A stretch of DNA of 64,000 nucleotides from Paeniglutamicibacter sp. Y32M11 (GTDB taxonomy: Bacteria; Actinomycetota; Actinomycetes; Actinomycetales; Micrococcaceae): NCBI RefSeq assembly GCF_019285735.1, contig NZ_CP079107.1:2976001-3040000 (forward strand). Direction: 5' to 3'. Positions within the stretch are counted from its first letter, which is position 1; each line of letters starts with the position of its first letter. Both the position numbers and the translations under genes were made by a program. The notes under the pieces are model-generated. The model saw only the letters and a program-made list of their open reading frames with translations. It was not told the DNA's origin and searched no databases. Shown in pieces: positions 56,610 to 64,000 of the stretch.

Positions 56610-56647
56610 CAACAAAGCCCCGTTCAAAATGAACGGGGGCTTTGTTG
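56610..56647. terminator. bidirectional terminator
   Basis: Arms of 16 and 17 bases (56610-56625 and 56631-56647) pair with one bulged G around the loop aaaat. It separates the ABC pair from minus-strand purC. Confidence 0.8.
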
Positions 56648-56656
56648 ATGAGTGAC

Positions 56657-57562
56657 TTAGGCGCTAAAGGTCAGACCGGTCAGGCGCTCGTAGGCATCGA
56701 TGTAGCGTGCACGGGTGAGCTCGATGATGTCCGCCGGAAGTGCCGGAGGTTCCTCATCGGAGTTCTTGTCCCAGCCCGAGGCCGCCGAGGTGAGGTAGTC
56801 ACGGACAAACTGCTTGTCGAAGGACGGCTGAGCCTGGCCCGGTGAGTAGGTCTGCGCATCCCAGAAGCGTGAAGAATCGGGGGTGAGCACCTCATCGCCC
56901 AGGGTGATCTCGCCGGTGGCCGGATCGATCCCGAACTCCACCTTGGTATCGGCCAGGATGATGCCGCGTTCGCGGGCGATCTCCTCGGCGCGGGTGTACA
57001 ACGCCAGGGTGGCATCACGCAGATCGGCAGCCTGCTGGCCGCCGATGCGGGCAGCGGTTTCCTCGAAGGTGATGTTCTCGTCGTGTTCACCGACCTCGGC
57101 CTTGGCCGAGGGGGTGAAGATCGCCGGATCCAACTTCGAACCATCCACCATGCCGGCCTGCAGCGGCAACGCGCAGACGGTCTGACGATCCTTGTATTCG
57201 GCCAGGCCGGAGCCGGTGAGGTACCCGCGGGCGATGCATTCGATCGGGAACATGTCGAGCTTTTTGCAGACCATCGCCCGGCCCACCACGGCGTCGGGGA
57301 CGTCGGTGGAGATGACGTGGTTGGGGAATTGTGCCAACTTCTCGAACCACCACAGGCTCAGCTGCGTCAGCACCTTGCCCTTGTCGGGGATCTCGGATTC
57401 CAGCACAAAGTCAAAGGCGCTGATGCGATCGGAGGCGACCACCAAAACCCGGTCGGTTTCCTCAAAGGTGGAACCGGCCGGGATGTACAGATCGCGGACC
57501 TTGCCCGAATAGTGGTGTGTCCATCCCGGCAGATCCAGGGTTTCGGTTTGCAGGCCTGACAT
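56657..57562 (-). CDS. purC: phosphoribosylaminoimidazole-succinocarboxamide synthase
   Basis: PurC (SAICAR synthase) adds aspartate to CAIR with ATP in purine biosynthesis. The 301-residue protein has the N-terminal ATP-grasp-like lid HHYSGKVRDLYI, the SDRISAFDFVL motif near residue 45, the signature IECIARGYLTGSG near 110, and DTKVEFG further on. Its ATG follows the purD TAA directly with no gap, and GGAAGGAA inside the end of purD serves as the ribosome binding site, so the two genes are coupled. Confidence 0.95.
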   Translation of the reverse strand: MSGLQTETLDLPGWTHHYSGKVRDLYIPAGSTFEETDRVLVVASDRISAFDFVLESEIPDKGKVLTQLSLWWFEKLAQFPNHVISTDVPDAVVGRAMVCKKLDMFPIECIARGYLTGSGLAEYKDRQTVCALPLQAGMVDGSKLDPAIFTPSAKAEVGEHDENITFEETAARIGGQQAADLRDATLALYTRAEEIARERGIILADTKVEFGIDPATGEITLGDEVLTPDSSRFWDAQTYSPGQAQPSFDKQFVRDYLTSAASGWDKNSDEEPPALPADIIELTRARYIDAYERLTGLTFSA

Positions 57563-58849
57563 TTAGTGTGTTCCTTCCGAGACGCTGATCTGGCCGTTGG
57601 CGGCCTTCAGCGCAATGTCGTTACGGTGCTGGGCACCGTCCCAGGAGATGGCTGCCACGCCGGCGTAGGCCGAATTGCGCGCTGCATGAAGATCTGCGCC
57701 CAGGCCTACGACTGCCAGCACGCGCCCGCCATCAACGATGACCTCGCCGGCTTCGTTGTTGGTGGTTCCCGCGTGCAGCACCGATACGTTCTCGATGGCT
57801 TCGGCGGCGTCGATGCCCGTGATGGTGGCACCCTTGATGGGTGAATCGGGGTAGTTTTCTGCCGCCATGACCACGCCAACGGCGGTCTCGGGACGCCAGT
57901 GCAAAACCTCGGCGTCATCAAGTTCACCCTTGGCCGCCGCCATCAGCAGGCCGCCCAGCGGTGTCTTGAGCCGAGCGAGCACGGCCTGGGTCTCGGGGTC
58001 GCCGAAACGTGCGTTAAATTCGATGACGCGGATGCCGCGGGTGGTGATGGCCAGGCCGCAGTAGAGCACACCGGTGAAGGGGGTTCCGCGGTGTTCCATG
58101 TCGCGCAAGGTCGGGTAGGCGACACGTTCCATGACCTCGTCCACGAAGCCGGCCGGGAGCCACGGCAGCGGCGAGTAGGCGCCCATGCCGCCGGTGTTCG
58201 GGCCCTGATCATCATCAAAGATGCGTTTGAAGTCTTGGGCCGGGGCCAGTGGGACGGCGTGGGTGCCATCGCAGATGACAAAGAGGGAAACCTCCGGGCC
58301 GTCGAGGAATTCCTCGATGACCACGGTGCCGCCGGCCTCAAAGCAGGTCTCGGCGTGGGCCAGGGCCTCGGCGCGGTCGTTGGTGACCACCACGCCCTTG
58401 CCGGCTGCTAGGCCATCGTCCTTAACAACATAGGGAGCACCAAAGGCATCAAGCGCCTCGGCGGCTTCCTGCGTGGTGGTGGCAACCCGGGCCATGGCCG
58501 TGGGAACCTCGGCCGCTGCCATCACGGTCTTGGCGAAGGCCTTTGAGGCTTCGAGCTGGGCCGCGGCCTTGGTGGGTCCAAAGACGGGGATGCCGGCCTC
58601 GATCAGGACGTCGGCAACACCTGCCGCCAGGGGCGCTTCGGGGCCAACCACCACCAGATCCGAGCCCAGATCGCGCGCCAGGGCCAGCACTGCGGCCGGG
58701 TCCTGTGCATCGATTTGGTGGGTGGAGACATCACGCGAGATCCCAGCATTGCCCGGAGCGCAATGTAGGTCGGTGACGTAGGGATCCGCAGCTAGTGCGC
58801 GGATCAGTGCATGTTCGCGGCCGCCGGGGCCAATAACCAGTACCTTCAC
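57563..58849 (-). CDS. purD: phosphoribosylamine-glycine ligase
   Basis: PurD (GAR synthetase) joins glycine to phosphoribosylamine. From the GTG at 58849 it has 428 residues, beginning VLVIGPGGREHAL, with an ATP-grasp domain (YVVKDDGLAAGKGV near 140, VIEEFLDGPEVS) and FNARFGDPETQ near 283. The frame is open to 58891 without homology. No ribosome binding site is obvious; TAGGCT lies 8 nt upstream. It precedes purC on the minus strand. Confidence 0.95.
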   Translation of the reverse strand: MKVLVIGPGGREHALIRALAADPYVTDLHCAPGNAGISRDVSTHQIDAQDPAAVLALARDLGSDLVVVGPEAPLAAGVADVLIEAGIPVFGPTKAAAQLEASKAFAKTVMAAAEVPTAMARVATTTQEAAEALDAFGAPYVVKDDGLAAGKGVVVTNDRAEALAHAETCFEAGGTVVIEEFLDGPEVSLFVICDGTHAVPLAPAQDFKRIFDDDQGPNTGGMGAYSPLPWLPAGFVDEVMERVAYPTLRDMEHRGTPFTGVLYCGLAITTRGIRVIEFNARFGDPETQAVLARLKTPLGGLLMAAAKGELDDAEVLHWRPETAVGVVMAAENYPDSPIKGATITGIDAAEAIENVSVLHAGTTNNEAGEVIVDGGRVLAVVGLGADLHAARNSAYAGVAAISWDGAQHRNDIALKAANGQISVSEGTH

Positions 58850-58967
58850 GAGGCTAAAGCCTACCGGGTTTGACCCGGGCGTAGCGGACAAAAGACCTCA
58901 CCGCGACGTAATGTGCGTTGGCCTGCCGCACTGACCCACTACCGGGTGCTGCGCCTATGCTCAAGTC

Positions 58968-59588
58968 ATGGACGAAGAAACACTGTGGCAGCAACGGGCT
59001 CAGAGCAACCCGGAGCAGGCCAAGAACTACATTAAACGTTTTGCCCAGTTGCGGGCGCAGGGAGTGGACCTTGACGGTGAGGCACGCTTTATCGATGCGC
59101 TGCTGCCGCGCGGGGCGAGGGTGCTTGATGCTGGATGCGGCACCGGTCGGGTGGGCGGTGCCCTAGCCCGGTTGGGGCACCGGGTCACGGGCGTGGATTT
59201 GGATGAGGAGTTATTGGGCGCCGCGGCCCATGACTTCCCCGATGCGCGGTGGATACCGGGGAATCTGGCCAGCTTCGAGCTGCGTGTGGCCAACGGTGGT
59301 GTCGAGGAATTTGATGTGGTGTTTGCCGCGGGAAATGTCCTGGCGTTTGTGGCCCCCGGCACCCAGGCGCAGGTGCTGAACTCACTCGCGCGGCATCTGG
59401 CTCCCGAGGCCCGTTTGGTCTTGGGATTTTCGCCGAGTCTGGGCTACGCGCCCGCTGATTTCGCAGCGGATGTGCGCGCGGCGGGGCTCGAATTTACGGC
59501 CCGGTTTTCCACGTGGGACATGCGCCCGGCGGATCCCGACGCGGACTTCATTGTTGCGCTGCTTCAACGTGCGGAGCACGTAAACTAA
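58968..59588 (+). CDS. class I SAM-dependent methyltransferase
   Basis: This 206-residue protein has the SAM-binding motif I VLDAGCGTGRVGGALA near residue 47, an acidic motif II in VTGVDLDEELL, and a C-terminal region typical of small class I methyltransferases. The ATG lies 6 nt after TATGCT, suggesting a leaderless transcript. Neither the substrate nor a pathway can be read from the neighbours. Confidence 0.87.
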   Translation: MDEETLWQQRAQSNPEQAKNYIKRFAQLRAQGVDLDGEARFIDALLPRGARVLDAGCGTGRVGGALARLGHRVTGVDLDEELLGAAAHDFPDARWIPGNLASFELRVANGGVEEFDVVFAAGNVLAFVAPGTQAQVLNSLARHLAPEARLVLGFSPSLGYAPADFAADVRAAGLEFTARFSTWDMRPADPDADFIVALLQRAEHVN

Positions 59589-59593
59589 ATCAC

Positions 59594-60601
59594 ATGTCCG
59601 AAACGCAGCTCGCCTCCGAAACCGTTGATCTTGTTGTCCTTGAACGCAATGGCTTCATCGAGTCGCGGCATCGAGGCACGGCCGTTGTCATCAATGCCGC
59701 CGGCGAGATCACGTTCGCCCTGGGCAACCCCAACACGCTGATTTTCCCGCGCTCCACGCTCAAGCCCTTCCAGGCCATGGCCTCGATGCAATTGGGCGTG
59801 CCGTTGCGTGGTGCCCAGGTGGCCCTGGCCTGTGCCAGCCATGTGGGCAGCACCGAGCACACCGACGTGGTCGAATCCATGCTCGCGGCTGCGGGACTCA
59901 GCTCGGCCGAACTGCGTTGCCCCGAGGCCTGGCCCGCACATGAGGCAACCCGCAGCGAGTTGATTCGTCAGGGTGGAGGCAAGTCGAAGATCGCCTTCAA
60001 TTGTTCGGGCAAGCACGCAGCGTTCCTGTGGGCCTGCACCGAAAATGGGTGGGACACCGAAAATTACCTCTCCCCCGATCACCCGGTTCAGCAACGCGTG
60101 ATTTCCGTGATCGAGGAATACGCGGGCGAAAAGATTTCACATCTGGGTGTAGATGGCTGTGGAGCACCGGTTCCCGTCATTTCGCTCGCGGGCCTGGCCC
60201 GCGCGGTGTCCAAGCTGGCGCTGGCCCCGGGTAATAAGCATGCCGATGCACGTGCCGCCACGATCGCCACCGCGATGCTCGACTACCCATGGGCGGTTCA
60301 GGGCCACGGCTTGCCCAACTCCGTGGTGATGGAAGATCTTGAAGTGATCGCCAAGCTGGGTGCCGAGGGCGTGCTGGTCATGGCCGCGCCCAATGGCACC
60401 GCGGTAGCGGTGAAAATGCTCGATGGATCCGGCCGCGGGTCCGATCTTCTGGGGCTCACGCTGCTGGCCAATGCCGGAGCCATCACCACCGCGCAACTCG
60501 AATCGGTGCTTCCCAAGCTGACCCGTCCGGTGCTCGGAGGCGAGGTCCCCGTCGGTTCGGTGCGGCTGGCCAGCCACGTGATCAACCAGCTGGAAAGCTA
60601 G
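59594..60601 (+). CDS. asparaginase (L-asparaginase II family)
   Basis: This 335-residue protein belongs to the family of thermolabile L-asparaginases related to Rhizobium etli AnsA (PF06089). The segments STLKPFQAMASM, CASHVGSTEHTDVV and NCSGKHAAFLWAC are characteristic and hold the putative catalytic Ser/Lys residues. The frame is open from 59513, but homology starts at the ATG at 59594, which lies 7 nt after TAAACT. It overlaps nothing and is followed by the sterol carrier family gene 3 bases later. Confidence 0.88.
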   Translation: MSETQLASETVDLVVLERNGFIESRHRGTAVVINAAGEITFALGNPNTLIFPRSTLKPFQAMASMQLGVPLRGAQVALACASHVGSTEHTDVVESMLAAAGLSSAELRCPEAWPAHEATRSELIRQGGGKSKIAFNCSGKHAAFLWACTENGWDTENYLSPDHPVQQRVISVIEEYAGEKISHLGVDGCGAPVPVISLAGLARAVSKLALAPGNKHADARAATIATAMLDYPWAVQGHGLPNSVVMEDLEVIAKLGAEGVLVMAAPNGTAVAVKMLDGSGRGSDLLGLTLLANAGAITTAQLESVLPKLTRPVLGGEVPVGSVRLASHVINQLES

Positions 60602-60604
60602 ACC

Positions 60605-60979
60605 TTGGCCATCAAACGACGCATCGATCCGGCCGAGGGCTCCAGGGCCTTTCGCCGCTGGATCGAGGCCGCAGCCTCCGGGGCCGAAGCACCACCGCGT
60701 CCGGTGCTGGCCATGGCCGTGCGTTACACCCTGGAGGAACTGGCAACGCGCGCCGAGGGAAACTCCGTGGAAGTGCGGGTGCCGCCCTTTGGGGTGACCC
60801 AATGCATCCCCGGGCCCCGACACACCCGTGGCACCCCGCCGAATGTCATCGAGTTACCGGCCGAGCTCTGGCTGGCCCTGGCGGCCGGCACCCTGGCGTG
60901 GGATGCCGCGCTGGCCACCGGAAGGGTCACCGCCTCGGGGCTGCGCGCGGACCTGTCGGGCGAGCTTCCACTGGTTTAG
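60605..60979 (+). CDS. sterol carrier family protein
   Basis: This 124-residue protein is of the actinobacterial sterol carrier family (SCP2-like, MDMPI-like C-terminal module), with RPVLAMAVRYTLEELA and a C-terminal ALATGRVTASGLRADLSG segment. It starts with TTG three bases after the asparaginase stop, so both genes are probably co-transcribed. Its ligand is unknown, and lipid binding is only inferred from the family. Confidence 0.8.
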   Translation: MAIKRRIDPAEGSRAFRRWIEAAASGAEAPPRPVLAMAVRYTLEELATRAEGNSVEVRVPPFGVTQCIPGPRHTRGTPPNVIELPAELWLALAAGTLAWDAALATGRVTASGLRADLSGELPLV

Positions 60980-60992
60980 TAACCTTGTAGTT

Positions 60993-61319
60993 ATGGAATC
61001 CAGTCAGCACCCCAGCACCCCCAACCCGGCGAGTAAGAAATCCGGCGACGTTGAGGTGCTCGTTTACGCAGCACCAAAGTTTTGGCCGTTCATGGGCATT
61101 GGTGCCCTTCTCGGCGTGATCATCGCCTTCATCTCCGCCTATTCCGGCGAGGAGTCCGCGGAATTCACTCGTGCGGCGGTCGCTGGCTTCCTCTCGGTCG
61201 GTTTTGGCTTTGTCGGCGTAACGTTGGCCTGTATCGCCTTCCTCATTGTGGATCGCATCACACGCAAAAAGGCACGTCGAGCGCTTGCCGTGCCTATGGG
61301 TGCCGCAGAACACCAGTAG
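60993..61319 (+). CDS. small two-helix membrane protein
   Basis: This 108-residue protein has a polar Ser/Pro-rich N-terminus, a hydrophobic helix at about 31-50, a second at about 67-92 and a basic end (DRITRKKARRA). It is a conserved neighbour upstream of purF in Micrococcaceae but of unknown function. The ATG lies 7 nt after TAACCT and has no ribosome binding site, so it is probably leaderless. The frame open upstream to 60828 is a shadow. Confidence 0.8.
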   Translation: MESSQHPSTPNPASKKSGDVEVLVYAAPKFWPFMGIGALLGVIIAFISAYSGEESAEFTRAAVAGFLSVGFGFVGVTLACIAFLIVDRITRKKARRALAVPMGAAEHQ

Positions 61320-61381
61320 AACTTCGATTGTGCGTCACTTCACGGGAAATGCAGCCAGCGGCTCGTGAGAGAATAATTTCT

Positions 61382-62935
61382 ATGGCGCGTGGCGATGGAA
61401 ACCTTAATCATGACCTCTTGCCCAACGAGAAGGGCCCGCAGGATGAATGCGGCGTCTTTGGAGTTTGGGCCCCCGGCGAAGAAGTAGCGAAACTGACCTA
61501 TTACGGTCTGTATGCGCTGCAGCATCGCGGGCAAGAATCGGCCGGTTTGGCCACGAGTGACGGCGAACGGATCAATGTCTATAAAGACATGGGTCTGGTC
61601 TCGCAGGTGTTTGATGAAAACACCCTTAATGCGATGCCCGGGCATCTGGCCATCGGCCATTGCCGCTACTCCACCACCGGAGCCAGCCACTGGGCCAATG
61701 CCCAACCGACGCTGGGCCCCACTGCCGCTGGCACCGTGGCACTTGCTCACAACGGAAACCTCACCAACTCCGCAGAACTGCTGGAGATGGTCAACTCTGT
61801 CCACGCCGAATCCGGCGAAAAAATCCGTGGCGAAATCGCCCAGGGTAATACCACCGATACCGCACTGGTGACGGCGTTGCTCAATGGTGACTCGGGTGAG
61901 TCACTCGAGGAGGCAGCACTCGCACTGCTGCCCAAGCTCAGCGGTGCCTTCTGCTTCGTCTTCATGGACGAACACACCCTCTATGCGGCACGCGACACCT
62001 ACGGTGTGCGCCCGCTGGTGCTCGGCCGGCTGGAACGCGGATGGGTAGTGGCCTCCGAACAGGCGGCACTGGCCACCGTTGGCGCCAGCTTCATCCGCGA
62101 AATCGAGCCCGGCGAATTTATCGCCATCGATGAGGATGGGGTGCGCTCGCAGCGCTTCGGCGTTGCCACTCCCAAGGCCTGCGTCTTTGAATACGTATAC
62201 CTGGCCCGTCCCGATGCTGCCATCAACGGCCGCTCGGTCTACGAATCTCGGGTAGAAATGGGTCGTCAGCTGGCCCGCGAAAACTCCGCCGATGCAGACA
62301 TCGTGATCCCCGTCCCCGAATCGGGCACCCCGGCGGCCATCGGCTACGCCGAGGAATCGGGTATCCCCTTCGCCCATGGCTTTGTGAAAAATGCCTATGT
62401 TGGTCGAACCTTCATCCAGCCGTCCCAGACGCTGCGTCAGCTGGGCATCAAGCTCAAGCTCAACGCCCTGGAGCCGGTCATCAAAGGCAAGCGCGTGGTG
62501 GTCGTTGACGACTCGATCGTGCGCGGTAATACCCAGCGTGCCGTGGTGCGGATGCTCCGCGAGGCCGGCGCCGCCGAGGTGCACGTGAAGATTTCTTCTC
62601 CCCCGGTGAAGTGGCCCTGCTTCTACGGCATCGACTTCGCCACCCGCGCGGAGCTGATTGCCAATGGTGCGGCCGTCGAGGAAATCGGCAAGTCCATCGG
62701 CGCCGATTCTCTGGCGTACATTTCCGAGGACGGGATGATCAACGCCACGCTGCAGAAGCGTGAACGTCTGTGTACCGCGTGCTTCACCGGTGACTACCCG
62801 ATCGCCCTGCCGGCATCGGATCGCATCGGCAAGAACTTGCTTGAAAGTAGCAACCAGGCGGGATGTGAGCCGGGCCCGGATGCTGAATTTGAGTCCACCC
62901 TCACCGCCGAAGACAAAACCCGAGCAACTAAGTAA
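61382..62935 (+). CDS. purF: amidophosphoribosyltransferase
   Basis: PurF makes phosphoribosylamine from PRPP and glutamine, the first committed step of purine synthesis. The 517-residue protein has a 22-residue propeptide before the nucleophile Cys23 (CGVFGVW), a glutaminase domain (LYALQHRGQESAG), the PRPP-binding motif VVVDDSIVRGNT, and cysteines in the C-terminal half (including CTACFTGDYP) that fit an [4Fe-4S] cluster. The frame is open from 61082; homology and the propeptide fix the start at 61382. It is 15 bases upstream of purM. Confidence 0.95.
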   Translation: MARGDGNLNHDLLPNEKGPQDECGVFGVWAPGEEVAKLTYYGLYALQHRGQESAGLATSDGERINVYKDMGLVSQVFDENTLNAMPGHLAIGHCRYSTTGASHWANAQPTLGPTAAGTVALAHNGNLTNSAELLEMVNSVHAESGEKIRGEIAQGNTTDTALVTALLNGDSGESLEEAALALLPKLSGAFCFVFMDEHTLYAARDTYGVRPLVLGRLERGWVVASEQAALATVGASFIREIEPGEFIAIDEDGVRSQRFGVATPKACVFEYVYLARPDAAINGRSVYESRVEMGRQLARENSADADIVIPVPESGTPAAIGYAEESGIPFAHGFVKNAYVGRTFIQPSQTLRQLGIKLKLNALEPVIKGKRVVVVDDSIVRGNTQRAVVRMLREAGAAEVHVKISSPPVKWPCFYGIDFATRAELIANGAAVEEIGKSIGADSLAYISEDGMINATLQKRERLCTACFTGDYPIALPASDRIGKNLLESSNQAGCEPGPDAEFESTLTAEDKTRATK

Positions 62936-62950
62936 AGGACAGTTTCAGAG

Positions 62951-64000
62951 ATGACCAGCGCCACCCCTGAGAATTCCGGTATCACCTATGCTTCGGCCGG
63001 TGTTGATGTTGAGGCCGGTGACCGCGCCGTTGAGTTGATGAAGGGTGCCATCAAGGCCACTCACAACTCCAACGTTCTGGGCGGAGTCGGCGGATTCGCC
63101 GGCCTGTACGACGCCTCGAAGTTCCTTTCCTACAAGAAGCCGTTGCTGGCGACCTCCACCGATGGTGTGGGCACCAAGGTGGCCATCGCCCAGGCCATGG
63201 ACATTCACGACACCATCGGCCAGGACCTGGTCGGCATGGTGGTGGATGACATCGTGGTGGTCGGCGCCGAGCCGCTGTTCATGACCGACTACATCGCCTG
63301 CGGCAAGGTAGTTCCCGAGCGCATCGCGGACATCGTCCGCGGCATCGCCGAGGGTTGCAAGATTGCCGGCACGGCTCTGGTGGGCGGCGAAACCGCCGAG
63401 CACCCGGGCTTGTTGGGCGAGCACGAATACGATGTTGCCGGTGCCGCGACGGGCATCGTCGAGGCCGACGGCCTGCTGGGCCCGGAGCGCGTGAAAAACG
63501 GCGATGTCATCATCGGCATGGCCGCCTCGGGTATTCACTCCAACGGCTACTCACTGGTCCGCAGCGTTGTTGCGCACGCCGGCTGGGCCCTTGACCGTCA
63601 CGTGCCGGAGTTCGGCCGCACCCTCGGTGAGGAACTGCTGGTTCCCACCCGCATTTACACCGCTGACTGCCTGGATCTGATCCGCGCGTTCAACGTTGAT
63701 GGGGCCATCAAGATCCACGGTTTCAGCCACGTCACCGGTGGCGGCCTCGCGGCCAACCTGGCCCGCGTGCTGCCGCAGGGTCTGATGGCCACCGTGGAGC
63801 GCAACTCCTGGGCACTGCCCTCGGTCTTCAAGGTCATCTCCGAGCTCGGTTCCGTACCGCAGCCGGATCTGGAGCGCACACTGAACCTGGGCGTGGGCAT
63901 GGTGGCCATCGTGGATGCCTCCGTAGCCGACGCTGCACTGAGCCGCCTGAACGCACGCGGCATGACCTCATGGGTCATGGGCACCGTTGGTTCGATCACC
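62951..64000 (+). CDS. purM: phosphoribosylformylglycinamidine cyclo-ligase, cut by window edge
   Basis: PurM (AIR synthetase) closes the imidazole ring of the purine pathway with ATP. The visible 350 codons begin MTSATPENSGITYASAGVDVE and contain the ATP-binding segment TSTDGVGTKVAIA, the VGGETAEHPG motif and GFSHVTGGGLAANL. The reading frame is still open at the last base, so only the C-terminal end is missing. It follows purF by 15 bases and is surely its operon partner. Confidence 0.95.
   Translation, partial: MTSATPENSGITYASAGVDVEAGDRAVELMKGAIKATHNSNVLGGVGGFAGLYDASKFLSYKKPLLATSTDGVGTKVAIAQAMDIHDTIGQDLVGMVVDDIVVVGAEPLFMTDYIACGKVVPERIADIVRGIAEGCKIAGTALVGGETAEHPGLLGEHEYDVAGAATGIVEADGLLGPERVKNGDVIIGMAASGIHSNGYSLVRSVVAHAGWALDRHVPEFGRTLGEELLVPTRIYTADCLDLIRAFNVDGAIKIHGFSHVTGGGLAANLARVLPQGLMATVERNSWALPSVFKVISELGSVPQPDLERTLNLGVGMVAIVDASVADAALSRLNARGMTSWVMGTVGSIT

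Noticed and set aside
62951-64000. purM as a truncated pseudogene
   Set aside because: The frame is open at the last base of the window, so the truncation is an edge effect.

Overview
This window looks like chromosomal core genome from a high-GC actinobacterium of the family Micrococcaceae (Arthrobacter, Glutamicibacter or Paeniglutamicibacter type). The basis is gene content and order: a system II cytochrome c maturation operon, Rex, a helicase/Tad-secretion neighbourhood, MarP next to a Crp-family regulator, frequent GTG/TTG starts, and many starts placed 6-7 nt behind a TANNNT hexamer, as in leaderless transcripts. I see no prophage, insertion sequence, CRISPR array or integrase.

Layout. 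1-3058: two small membrane proteins read divergently, the RNA ligase RtcB, an AT-rich gap and an initiator tRNA. 3059-8506: a poorly explained gap, then the operon histidine phosphatase-TlpA/ResA-CcdA-ResB-CcsB on the minus strand. 8776-12075: a repeat-bearing membrane protein, Rex, a glutaredoxin-like protein, a HAD-IB phosphatase, a 32-residue ribosomal protein bS22-like ORF and an excisionase-type HTH protein. 12269-15124: class I DAHP synthase behind a leader peptide rich in aromatic codons, then NADP-type glutamate dehydrogenase. 15315-19277: an ArsR regulator, an AcuC-type deacetylase and the TrkH/TrkA potassium system. 19398-25784: proC, a sugar phosphate isomerase, Ppx/GppA, topA and an HTH regulator, all minus. 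25796-32330: a methyltransferase, two GNAT acetyltransferases, tRNA hydroxylase TrhO and a MrfA-like helicase.

32371-37329 is a compact Tad-type secretion/pilus locus (CpaE-like, TadA, TadB, TadC, DUF4244 pilin-like, TadE, TadE-like) with ATGA overlaps. 37496-42569: a PolA-like polymerase, a CoA-type Nudix hydrolase, endonuclease III and a large low-complexity membrane protein. 42935-47674: acetyl-CoA synthetase, AroQ, the MarP protease and a Crp-family regulator; good Crp-like palindromes lie upstream of both acs and crp. 47790-56560: a Nudix-RidA-DUF4177 operon, a bifunctional penicillin-binding protein, a metallophosphoesterase and a heterodimeric ABC exporter. 56657-64000: purine genes purD-purC (minus) and purF-purM (plus) around a methyltransferase, an asparaginase, a sterol carrier family protein and a small membrane protein; purM runs off the right edge.

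Convergent gene pairs are usually separated by long, near-perfect bidirectional terminator hairpins. The most interesting signals are the DAHP synthase leader (13440-13650), the two Crp-like sites, the pilin-type cleavage sites in a Tad locus with no visible peptidase, the matched asymmetric ATP sites of the ABC pair, and the recurrent leaderless start architecture.
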